From assembly GCA_001600635.1 (NCBI GenBank), contig BCKL01000003.1, positions 248,001-312,000 on the forward strand: a DNA stretch of 64,000 bases, written 5' to 3'. Position 1 is the first letter of the stretch; every line of letters starts with the position of its first letter. Below are positions 20,630 to 30,822 of this stretch, piece after piece. The translations under genes and the position numbers were made by a program. The notes under the pieces were generated by a model. The model saw nothing but the letters and a program-made list of their open reading frames with translations, was not told where the DNA came from and made no database searches. Source of the stretch: Leucosporidium creatinivorum (lineage: Eukaryota > Basidiomycota > Microbotryomycetes > Leucosporidiales > Leucosporidiaceae).

Positions 20630-21775
20630 TCAATCGTCGTCCGACGAGTCGCCCCCTTCTCGTCGAGAGGAAGCACCTCGGATGCGCCTTCGCCCAGCGG
20701 TTCCCTGTCCCGATGGGGAGGGGCGACCGGGGTCTCCCCTTCCTGCATTGGGGTCAATCACGCCTAGAGAAGGAGAAGCAACAGCGACCGGCGTCAGCGT
20801 CAGCGGTCCTAATAAGCTCTCCCTCCGAGAGTTCGGCGCTCACCACTTTGGATCAAGCCGAGCTCGAGTGACGCGGTGCTAAAGTCGTCGCCTCCCTCTA
20901 GCTCCTCGAAGCCGACAATCCTGCACAACCCACAAAAGCTGTTGGTTAACCTCCGAAGCGGGAGCAAGCGTGCGCGGGACGAGCGACCTACTTGAGCTTC
21001 GAGAGCCCATCCACGAAGCCGACGACACACGGCAGCACCTTGACCTCCAGCTTGGTGACGAGAAACGGGACGTTGGCCACGTTGGCTCGGAGAAACAGGG
21101 TGTCAAAGTGTTTCGCCGCGAGTTTCTGCAGAGGACAAGGAAGAGGGTTCAGCGCTCGGCGCTCTCTCACTCCTTCGGCGCAACGACTCGCCTCCAAATG
21201 CTTGTCCATGATCTTGCAGCGGCGAAAGTCGGTATGGAAGAAGTGTACTAGGCATCGTTTTGCCTTGCTGTAGGTCGAGGAAACGCGTCAGCTGAGCGCC
21301 GAGGGGAAGGGAGAGCGACGCGTCCAAGCCTTACGCGGTGGTCGAGATGAGGTCTTTCTCGTTCTTGTACTCAGTGTATCGACCATAGTTGGTCTCCTTC
21401 ATCTTCTGCATCGTATCGATCCTTTAGGCTATCGTCAGCTCGTTCCAGCGACGCTGCTCTGCAGCGAAAGGACTCACTGAGCACGGAGCTCCTCCATCCG
21501 CCGCTCCCTGAAGCCGCCCAAGTCGAAATCGTCGTCCAAGCCCTGTTCGAGATCATCAAACAGGCCATCGTCCTCGTCGTCCGACTGCATTTCTGCTAGC
21601 TGAGCCTTTGTTGGCGGCGCATCCGAGGCTTCGTCGTAAGGCTTGACATGGATCGAGGAGGAAGCCTCGGGCGGCGGAGCTGTTGAGGTGGAAGCGACGC
21701 TAGCGGAGAGCAGGAGGTGTGAGCTGGTAGTACTATACAGCTGCAACGCCGAGTCACTCACGGAGGAGACGACAT
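20630..21775 (-). CDS. PLP1: Phosducin-like thioredoxin-domain protein, PLP1/TXNDC9 type
   Basis: Cytosolic cofactor of the CCT chaperonin that modulates folding of tubulin and actin. The first exon is tiny (MSSPP, split codon), and an intron with CTAG acceptor joins it to VASTSTAPPPEA. Then come the acidic helix (QSDDEDDGLFDDLEQGLDDD), ERRMEELRAQIDTMQKMKE, NYGRYTEYKNEKDL, and the thioredoxin-like core KRCLVHFFHTDFRRCKIMDK, HLEKLAAKHFDTLFLRANVA, VPFLVTKLEVKVLPCVVGFV and IVGFEELEGGDDF. The active-site CxxC of true thioredoxins is absent, as in the family. The tail is basic and Gly/Arg-rich and ends GGDSSDDD. One intron (after KHLE, near 21190) has a GC-AG boundary. It is head-to-head with RAE1. 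CCT8, part of its partner complex, lies 18 kb to the left. Confidence 0.92.
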
Positions 21776-21882
21776 TCTAGTCACGAAAAGCAGACGAATC
21801 GCGCGTCAGGAGAGAGCGCGACGAAGCGAAGTTGAAGCTCTTGCTCCGTCCACATCTCGTTCGCTCCAGCTCCGACTTCACC
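21776..21882. promoter_or_regulatory. Compact divergent promoter of PLP1 and RAE1
   Basis: Only 107 bp separate the two start codons, so both genes must share promoter sequence or overlap in their 5' leaders. No TATA-like element is evident. Confidence 0.6.
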
Positions 21883-23624
21883 ATGAGCATCTTTGGCAAG
21901 CCAGCCGAGCCCAAGGACATCGAGCTCGCCAACATCCAGGCAGACAGCATCTCTGCTGTCGCCTGGAGTCCTGTCGCCGACTTGCTCGCCGTCGCCTCCT
22001 GGAATAACGAGGTAAGCTCGGGCTTGGGGCTCTGCGAGAGCCCATAGCTGACTTAGTAAGCTACAGGTCCGCATCTACGAGGTGGGACCAGGCGGACAGA
22101 ACCAGGGAAGGGCGCAATATACGCATGAAGGGCCTGTGTTGTGCGTCGCTTGGTCAAAGGTGAGCTTTCTCGGGGACAGGGCTCAGTGAGTGAGGAAGCA
22201 GGAGCGCTGAACGAGCTCTACTCCCTCAACAGGACGGTACCAAGGTCATCAGCGGAGGCGCCGACAACGCTGGACGAATCTACGACCTCGCGACGGGGCA
22301 GAGCAGCCAGTTCGCAGCTCACGACGCGCCCATCAAGTGCATCAACTGGATCGACGTGCCTGGACAGCCGATGGTAGCTACTGGCTCATGGGACAAGGTG
22401 AGCCATGCGCCCTGCAGGCCGAGAGGAGAAGCTCTCACCCGACTTATTTCGTCTGCGCCGAGCTCTTGCTGACTCGATTTCACTCCCGCAGACCATTCGC
22501 TACTGGAATCTGACAGCGCAGACTCCCGTCGCTACCGTTCAGTTGCCCGAAAGGTGCTATAGTAAGTCCTCGCGAGTCCACGCAGCTCGGCGAAGAAGCT
22601 CATGCCCTTCTGGCTCAGCCATGGACGTCGCCTACCCTCTCATGGTCGTCGGCACCGCCGAACGTCACATTCTCATCTTCAACCTCAGTGAGTTGGAACT
22701 CTACCTGCCGCTACTTTCGCCGAGCTCACCTCAGCTTTCGCTCCTCCAGCCAACCCTACTACGCCTTTCAAGTCGATTCCTAGTCCTCTGAAGATGCAGA
22801 CTCGTTCCATCGCTTGCTTCCCCGACGGAACAGGCTACTCGGTTGGCTCAATTGAGGGAAGGGTCGCCGTGCAGCACATCGACGAGGCCAAGACGTCTTC
22901 CAACTTCTCCTTCAAGGTACGTCCGTTCGCGCGAGGCTCTTGAGGGAACCCCAGCTGACTGAGTCTACTCGCTGCAGTGCCACCGAGCGGATCAGAAGGG
23001 CGCGGGATTCAAGACTGGTTCGCAGAGCGTTTCGGCCGTTAACGCCATCTCTGGTCACCCGCTGGGAACCTGGGCGACTGCTGGTGAGCTTTGACGATGG
23101 TAGTCGAAGTAGAAGCGACCGCCGCTGACCTCTCGCTTCATTCTCAGGCTCTGATGGAGTGATCAAGTGCGCCAGGCTGTCCCCACCTTCGCCTACCTCT
23201 CGCTGACTCGCCTTCGCCTTCGCAGCCAATGGGACTACATCAGTCGAACGCGACTAAAGACCTGGGCCGACCTCGGTGGACGTGAGCAGCGATGGTGCGT
23301 TGCATGTACGAGCTTCTGCTGACCTCTGCCCTCCGCCCTCACTCTCAGCTATCACCAGCGTCTCCTTCTCTCACACCGGCTCCTTCATGGCTTGTACGCT
23401 CATCTTCCGCTCGCTCTTCTCGACCTCCGCTGATCCTCCCTCCCCTCTCATAGACGCCGTCTCCTACGACTGGTACGCTCGAACGCCGAACCTTGCCCGC
23501 TTCGCTAGCTGACCCTCCCTTCTCACGCAGGTCCAAGGGCCACGGCGGCAACCAGAACCAACAGAACAAGGTCATGATCCACGTCTGCCAAGAGGACGAA
23601 GTCAAGCGTCGGCCGAAGAAGTAG
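21883..23624 (+). CDS. RAE1: mRNA export factor RAE1/GLE2 (WD40)
   Basis: Nuclear-pore-associated beta-propeller needed for mRNA export and for nucleoporin Nup98 (Nup116) binding. Model of about 350 residues: MSIFGKPAEPKDIELAN, then blades ISAVAWSPVADLLAVASWNN and EVRIYEV, DGTKVISGGADNAGRIYDLA, PMVATGSWDKTIRYWNL, PLMVVGTAERHILIFNL, and FPDGTGYSVGSIEGRVAVQH. The late CHRADQKG segment and NAISGHPLGTWATAGSDGVI are specific to Rae1 among WD40 proteins. It ends HVCQEDEVKRRPKK. There are many short introns, several only around 50-70 nt. Strong match along the entire length. Confidence 0.96.
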
Positions 23625-24217
23625 ATAGCTGGCTCTTCTCTCTCCCCTCGTCGTTCTCCCATACACTTGCTCTCGCCCTCTCCCTTGTTCGTATATCGTA
23701 GCCTGGACTCTCTTCCCCCCTTTGTTTTTAGCAGTAATATCACCCCAATACCAAGCATGGCCTCTCTCCCTTTCTTTCCTCGCTGTATCACACTCGAATT
23801 TAGGCCCTAGAGAGCTTTCGCACGCGCGAGACCGAGATCGGCGGCGATGTCCAGGATCTGTATTCGCTGCTCTTCGGGGCCGAGGCACTTGTTGTACGAG
23901 AGCCGCCAGAAGCGAGAGTGCTTTGGGCAGTGATTCGCAGAGCAAGCGCGATGCCGAGCGAACGAGGATCAACGCCGAGAGGGACAGGCTTTCGCTGCTC
24001 TTCGCTTCGCTGCTCTGCTTGCTGCTGCCCGGGTACATCCGAAACGAGGTTATATCGTCATCGTCCATCAACTCTAGTACAATATGGAAGGGGGAAGAAG
24101 CGGCGAAAGTGGAAAAAAGGGTGAAAAGTGAAGGGGCAACGGCGATGGGACTAGGCCGTGTGTACAGGAATGCGGGACGGCAAGGAAAGATTAGAGGTAT
24201 ATGGAAGTTGGGGTATA
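23625..24217. other. Convergent 3' region of RAE1 and the RCK2-type kinase
   Basis: About 590 bp between two stop codons pointing at each other. It contains T-rich and A-rich stretches (near 23720 and 24090-24130) suitable for polyadenylation on either strand. No gene seen. Confidence 0.45.
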
Positions 24218-26924
24218 CTAATCTACTCGCATGGGCGAGGGCAAGCCCTCCAGCACTGGGCCCTTCCTCCTGCCCAACAGCGTCGCCTTGTCCAACGCCA
24301 ACTCGAATCCACCTCCCCTCCTACCACCCTTCCCACCACGATCCCTAGGCCCGGCCCTGCCATCATACAGCGCCGCCTCCGCCATCTTCCTATCGGCGCC
24401 TCCCCAACCCTGATACGTCCCCGCCGGCTGCTCGGGCTCCTTCTTCCTATTCGGGTCCTGCACCTCCCGCCTCTTGTCCTCAATCGCCTTGGACACCTCA
24501 GCGCCATACCGCCGCCTCGTAGTCTCGATATCCTGCTCATCATCCTCGTCGCCTTCCTCCTCATTGAGCCCATGCAGGAAGCCCGCGCGACCCGCTCCTC
24601 CCGGGCCGTTGTACGCACGACGACGACTGCCTTCCTCCTCCATGCGGTGCACGGCGTAGGTGACGTCGAAGGCTTCTTTGAGGGACGCGACGCCGGGGGA
24701 GGGCATGGCGCGGCGTCCGCCGGGAGCGAGGAGGGGAGAGTCGAGAGCGGGCTGGTACTTCGGTACGGGCTTGAGGCCGGGGGCGATGGCTTCGAGCGAG
24801 TTGGGAGTGATGGCCGAGGGGGCGGATTGTTGCTGTTGACGGTCGGGAAGAGGGTTAGCGAGGGAAGAGGGGAAAGAGAGCGAGGCAAGAACGGACCTTG
24901 ACCCAAGGGTGAGCGAGGAACTCGTTGATGGTGTAGCGCTTTTCGGGGTCGACGTCGAGGAGGTGGGTGATGAGGTCCTTGGCTGTGGAACGAGAGGAGC
25001 GCAAGGTCAGCTTCCGAATCGCGAGAGGGACCGAGAGCAAACGTACAGGAAGCCGAGATGTCATCCCACCACGGCGAGAGGAAGGTGTAGTATCCACGAG
25101 CGACCTTCTCGGTAAGAACGTTGATCGACTCGTCGTAGAATGGTGGAAAACCGCAGAGAAGGGTGTAGAGTACGCAGCCGAGGGCCCACATGTCGACGCT
25201 CTTGCTGTAACGCTCGTCCTTGACAATCTCGGGCGCCGTGTAGCCGACCGTTCCGCACGGAGTGGCCGTCTCCTCGGCCCAGACGACCTTGGAGAGTCCA
25301 AAGTCGGCAATCTTAACGCGACCGATCCCTCCTCCGCCGATGCCGGGGAGGAACTCGCCCTCGTCCTCCTTCTCCTCGTCGTAAGGTCGGCTCTTGTTGA
25401 CCTTGGAGGGGATGATGGGGATGGCGTCGAAAAGGATGTTCTCGGGCTTGATGTCGCTGTGGCGTTGGAGAGGAGACTCAGCGTGAGAAGCGAATCGAGG
25501 GCGACCGAGACGAAACGAACCGGTGGACGACTCCCTTCTCCTCGTGCAAGTAGCGGATTCCCTGAGCGACTTGGGTGATGACGTGACGGGACAGCTCCTC
25601 GGAGAAGTAGGTGAGCTTGACGATTTGGTGGAAGAGCTCTCCTCCCTCCATAAGCCTGCGAAACGGACGATCGCAACATGACGTCAGTTTTCTGCTGCTC
25701 GACGACGACGAAGAGGGCGAAACGACTCACTCTAGGGTCAAGAAATAGTGTTCCCTCGACTCGGTGAAGTTGAGCAGGCGAACGATGCTGGGGTGGTTGA
25801 GCCCGCGCATGATCTGGACTTCCTTGAGGATGTTGGCGCGCTGTGGGAAGCAAGAGCGAACGGAGGGGATGGGGCGGGCGAGGGAGCGAGGGCGATGCGA
25901 AGGCAGAGGAGTCAGGATCAAACCGACCGAAGCAGCAGACTGAGGCTCGACCGCCCAGGGTGTAAACGAACCTCGGTCGCCCTCGGCTTCTTCTTGACCG
26001 CCTCGCCAACATGCCTTCCGGCCAGGCCCTACTCGCGTGCGAAGAGCGATGGAGTGGGATTAAGGCGCGAAAGGCGATGGAGGACCGAGGGTGAGGTGCA
26101 AGAGTACAGCGCGAGTTCGAGACGAATGACCCGTCGGCGGAAGGGAGAGAAAGAGAGAGGGAAAGAGGGGTGGGATTTTGGGGACATTAGTATCGACAGT
26201 CTTCTCTTGAGTGGAAGTTGTCGTGTGTGCTGCTGCTGTGGTGTCGCCCTACAGCTCCGTTAGAGCTGCAACTCTGGGGAAGGCCGACAAAAGCGATGAC
26301 GATCGGAGTTTGGCTGACGAGAGACGCAAAGGCGCTGACTGACGACGACGACGGAGCGGGAAGAGAGGGAGCGCTTACCTGGGAGTGATTGAGCTCGTAC
26401 TTGCGTACACATTTGACCGCCACCTTGACGGACTTGCCGAGGGTAGGGTCGATGGCGAGCTGGGCAGCGTTGGGCCGAAGAGTGGCTTGGTAGACGTTGC
26501 TGAACGCGCCGTCGCCCATCTTGATGCCGAGGACAATCCCTTCTGGTAAGCCATCGAATGATTGCTGGTCCCGCTTTGCCTTGGCCTCGTTCTCCTTGCG
26601 CACAATCGACTCGGCCTGCTCGACCTTGGAGCTGCTCATCTGCTGCTGCTGCTGCTGCTGTTGTTGTTGCTGTTGCTGCTGCTGAGTAGACGGTGCTGCT
26701 GTTGATGTAGAGGGGATGTCTCTTGATCGATGGTGGGTAGAAGTCGAAGCGTCGGGGGCGGCGGAAGACGAGGGCGCTGCTGCTGACGGTGCTTGGGCTG
26801 GTGCTGAGGAAGAGGAAGCGGAGGGAGGGGAATTGGGTGCAGAAGATGAGGGATTGGAAGAGGAAGAGGATGGGCTGATGTGGTGTGACTTTAACAAGTT
26901 CTTGAGTCCCGAGAGCATTGGCAT
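24218..26924 (-). CDS. RCK2: MAPK-activated Ser/Thr kinase, RCK2/Srk1 type
   Basis: Calmodulin-kinase-like kinase acting below the HOG/Sty1 stress MAPK. Start chosen at ATG 26924-26922 ([17 protein letters not shown]). A Ser/Pro/Ala-rich N-terminus contains a polyglutamine run (CAG/CAA codons, about 26641-26686). The kinase domain shows the Gly loop [70 protein letters not shown] and [20 protein letters not shown]. The segment [20 protein letters not shown] is typical of Rck2/Srk1. The catalytic loop and DFG are intact. An unusually long acidic insert between the catalytic loop and DFG ([12 protein letters not shown]) is family-like. The C-terminal tail is charged and ends PSPMRVD. It has about seven introns. 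It is divergent with the MFS gene. Confidence 0.9.
26641..26686 (-). repeat. Polyglutamine-coding CAG/CAA repeat
   Basis: A run of about fifteen Gln codons, mixing CAG and CAA, lies in the disordered N-terminus of the RCK2-type kinase. Mixed codons suggest it is less prone to slippage than a pure CAG tract. Confidence 0.85.
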
Positions 26925-27636
26925 CGTCGAGCAAAGAGCCAAAGAGCGACGACTTGGCGAGAGAACGGAGGGAGGAGAGGAGCAAATGAGCGGGTGACGC
27001 AGGTCAGTTCAATCGAATCTAGGTGAAAGGGGGCTTCAATTCTACATCGCTCTTCTTACTCACTCAGTTGTAGTCTGGTAGATATTCCTCGAGGCGACAG
27101 TACTCGATCAAAGGGTGATGGGAAGCAGGAAAGAGGCAGTTCAAGCTCAAGCTCGGTCGACGAGACGTTGGCTCGACGCGCTCGCTCATTACCGTGTCAG
27201 AGGCCGAATGATGTCGATACAACTTTGAATCCGCATTGTTCTGGTCATCCCCGCGCCTTTGCAGTTGATTACAGCCTCTCCTGCTCCCTTCGCCGAACTA
27301 TCGCCTTGTACCCCTTTCAAGGGAAAGCGGCTCTCTCGGGTCGAGTTGTACCACAATAGAATCGCTCGGTCATGCAATCTTCTCTTGGGAACGTTCCCCT
27401 CGGTCTATATTCGAGTCAAACTACTGCCCCACAGCTTACCTGAGCGCGACTGGCCGACTTCGCGGCCGCCGCCCAACTCTTTGCTCTCTTCATCTTGACT
27501 TCCTCGCTCTTCGCTTCCACCGACAACTCGAGTACACCTATCAGCAGCTCCCCCTGCTGCTATAGCTGCTGTAGCTTCTCACAGCGCCACCGCCGCTGGA
27601 CATCTCCGCTTCTGTCTCCCTCGCCTCGCGAAACAA
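26925..27636. promoter_or_regulatory. Divergent promoter region, kinase and MFS transporter
   Basis: About 710 bp between two divergent start codons. The right third (27480-27636) is C/T-rich on the plus strand. No RNA gene or repeat recognised. Confidence 0.5.
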
Positions 27637-30321
27637 ATGCCCTCGATCTCACCGCGCCCCTCCACCGACTCTGAAGCGACCCGAGCAGGAGGAGGGGATT
27701 TAAACACTACTCCTACGACCATGACCGCCGACGAAGCGGGCGGACCTGATGCGACGAAGGGAGGAAACTCGGCCGATGTTGAGAAAGGCGGCGAGGAGGG
27801 GAAGGGGTCGCCGAGGAAGGAGCAGGAAACAGAGGAGGAGCAGAGGGACCAAGATGGTGTTTTGGTGGAGAATGGGATCCCCATCGTCAGGCTGAGCGGC
27901 AAGGACGATCCCTACAGGTGAGCAGCGAGGTTCTATCGACGGAGGGGCCACTTCCTTCGGCGATGAGCTAGCAGCATGAGGATCGGACTCGCGGAAACGA
28001 TGTGACTAACCTATCAACACCTTCGCAGCCCGCTCAATATGTCCAAGCTGAAGAAATGGACCATCGGTGCGCCTGCCTTGCCGTTCTCATCCTCTCTACA
28101 GCTTCGCTAACCTCAGACATCTACACCACAGTCCTCCTCATCTCCACCGGCGCTTTCTGCATCACCTGCTGCTCCAGCATGATCGCCCTCTCCTACCCCG
28201 ACACGCGCGCCGAGCTCGGCATGTCCCAGGAGGTCGCTACCCTCGGCTTGAGTCTCTATGTGCTAGGCATGGGGTTCTTTCCTCGTAAGCCGTGTCTCGC
28301 TGCTCTTGAATGTGAGTCGATGACCTCGACCGGCCGCTGATCTACCTGCTTCCCACTCGACAGTCCTCCTCGGCCCTCTCAGCGAGGTGAGTTCGAGCTC
28401 GTTTCTCCTCTCCGGCATCTCGCTGACAGCCACTCGTCTACAGTTCTACGGCCGAAGACCCATTTACAACATCAGCCTCCTCCTCTTTATCGTTTGGGTG
28501 CGCTTGCTCCTCCCACCCTCCTCGGCGCTCGAACTGACCTCTCGCACCTCTCCAGAACTTCCCCGTAGCCTTCGCACAGTACGCCCAACTTATCTCATTC
28601 CTACTCTCGTCACTCACTGACCCTCCTCATCGTCCTTCACCGCAACAGCAACACCGCAACCTGGCTCATCGGCCGCTTCTTCGCCGGCTCGTGCGGCGCT
28701 GCCTTCCTCTCCGTCGCGGGAGGGAGCGTCAGTGACATCTTTGCGCCGCATGAGATTGGCGCGCCCATGGGAGTGTACACGGCTTGTGAGTTGTTGAGCC
28801 GTTCCGCGAGCGAGCGAGGTACTCGGAGCGAGGGAGCGCTCGCCGGTGGGAGGGCTCGGTGAACAGCTTGCTGATGTGCCGTGTGTTGTGTGTTATGTAG
28901 CTCCCTTCCTTGGACCGGTCGGTGGGCCTATCATCTCGGGATTCATCAACCAACACCTCGACTGGCGCTGGACTTGGTGGGTGACGATCATGTGCGCTGC
29001 TCTTCCTCTCCTCCATCATCTCCATCTCCCTGACCTCTGGACCCCACAGCTGGTCCGCCGTTGAGCTCCTTCTCATCTTCCTCTTCGTGCCCGAGACCTA
29101 CCTCCCTGCCAAGCTCCACTCCAAGGCCAAGAAGCTGCGAAAAGCAGGCCGAACGGATGTCAAGGCGCCGATGGAGTTGGACGAGAGGTCTGTGCCGAGG
29201 GTGATTGCTACGAGTTGTACGAGGCCGTTTGGTGAGTTGTGCTGAGTGGGAGGAGGTGGGAGAGACGAGGGAGCGACCGCTGACCCGACTTTTGGACGAG
29301 CAGAGATTCTCGTCACCGAGCCAATGGCGCTCGCGCTCTGCGTCTGGACGGCCCTCCTCCTCGGTATCCTCTACATGTCTTTCAGCGCTTGGCCGATTGT
29401 TTACGGAAGCTACGGATTTGTGAGCTTGCTTCTTCGTCTTCCTCGGCGCTCGCTCATCCCCTCCCTTCCACAGTCCACGCAATACAAAGGCCTCTCCTTC
29501 CTCGGGCTCGGTATCGGCGTCATCATCGGTGCCTGCGGTCATCCCATCTGGGCATACTACTACCGCCGCGTAACCGAGAAGACGGGTCAACGCCCCCCGC
29601 CGGAGGAGCATCTGAGGAAAGGACTCGCCGGGGTGATCATCTGCCCGCTTTCGCTGTTTTGGTTTGCGTTCACCACTTATACGAACGTGCATTGGAGTGT
29701 TAGTGAGGTGGCTAGTGTGTTCTTTGGGATTGTGAGTGGGTTCGGCTTTGGGATCCTCGGCGCCGAAGGGGGGTCGACTGGGCAGCTTCGCGCTCGATGG
29801 TCGACTGGGCCCTCCGCTGTGATGCAGTAGAGCCATGCTGACCGTAGATCTTGCCAACAGGGCTGCATCTGGTCCTTCCAAGCGACCTTCACCTACCTCG
29901 TCGACGCCTTTCGACCGGTGGCAGCCAGCGCGATGGCCGCCAACTCGGCCATGAGGAGCTCCTTCGCGGCTGGATTCCCTCTCTTCACATGTAAGTAGCT
30001 TCGGGGTCTTATAGAGCTGGCGATGAGGAAGCAGAAGCTCCCCCAGGAGGGATCGGCTCGCTGACCTCGGTTCGGCCCTCGCTCTACCAATCCCACAGCA
30101 CAAATGTTCGCTCGACTGGGTACGCAGTGGGCTCTAGCACTCTGTGCATTCCTTTGCCTCGCCATGGTGCCCTTCCCCTTCCTGGTGAGCTTGTCAATCC
30201 GGCCTCGGAGCTGATCTCGGCGATTTTGAGGAGGGTGGCTGACCTCTCCTCGACCTTACTGCAGTTTTTCAAGTATGGTGCACGGTATCGTAAAGGGAGC
30301 AAGTTTGCCAACACAGCTTGA
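27637..30321 (+). CDS. MFS transporter, DHA1 (polyamine/drug:H+ antiporter) type
   Basis: Plasma-membrane or vacuolar exporter of the 12-helix major facilitator superfamily. An acidic cytosolic N-terminus (about 110 residues, many Glu/Gly) precedes IVLLISTGAFCITCCSSMIA. The DHA1 signature follows: LGLSLYVLGMGFFPLLLGPL, SEFYGRRPIYN (motif A), WLIGRFFAGSCGAAFLSVAG and PFLGPVGGPIISGFINQHLD with WRWTWWV. The second half has a central cytosolic loop with PETYLPAKL, then ILVTEPMALALCVWTALLLG, a helix ending in SMSAxP-like FSAWPIVYG, and GCIWSFQATFTYLVDAFRP. There are about ten introns. The substrate cannot be told; relatives include TPO-type polyamine and FLR1-type drug exporters. Confidence 0.9.
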
Positions 30322-30822
30322 TGATAGAGCCATAGCGTCATTCGATATACCATAGATCAGGTCTCAGCGCAATAGACGGTCGTAATCGCCAGGTTGCTGC
30401 GAGAGGCAGAGGCGAAATTGGAGTTGCAGTGCGATGGAACTGAGACCGAGGCTGATGCACTACAGAACCCAGCCTGTCAGCGCGAAAGCCGACTTGCGAT
30501 TTTCCAATCACCGAAAGTAGCTCTGAGTTGCCCTGACGAACGCAAGTCCCTCGAATCTGAAGCACAGCTCGCTCCTTTGGCTTCTTCACATCTCTTTCGA
30601 CTTGCCGCTCTCCGCCAACAGTTACCAGGACCTGTACAGCGGATCACCTCCCAGTAGCTACAGCACTCTCCTGCCACTCGAGCACCGCCTCTCCTCCCTC
30701 AACAACCCCAGACGGGCGCGCCCCACTCCCTCCCTCATCAACTCGGCCTTCTCTCGCTCTCGGATCCTCAGCAGCCTCGACAGCGCTCGTTCGAGGAATT
30801 CCCCTACACTTCCCTCGGTCCA
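30322..30822. other. Intergenic, promoter of the SUR1-like gene
   Basis: About 500 bp. Nothing coding stands out; the right end is C/T-rich, like other promoters in this window. Confidence 0.45.

Noticed and set aside
26925-26985. Longer N-terminus for the RCK2-type kinase starting near 26942 or 26985
   Set aside because: These would need TTG starts; the ATG at 26924 gives a good N-terminus and a shared promoter of normal size.
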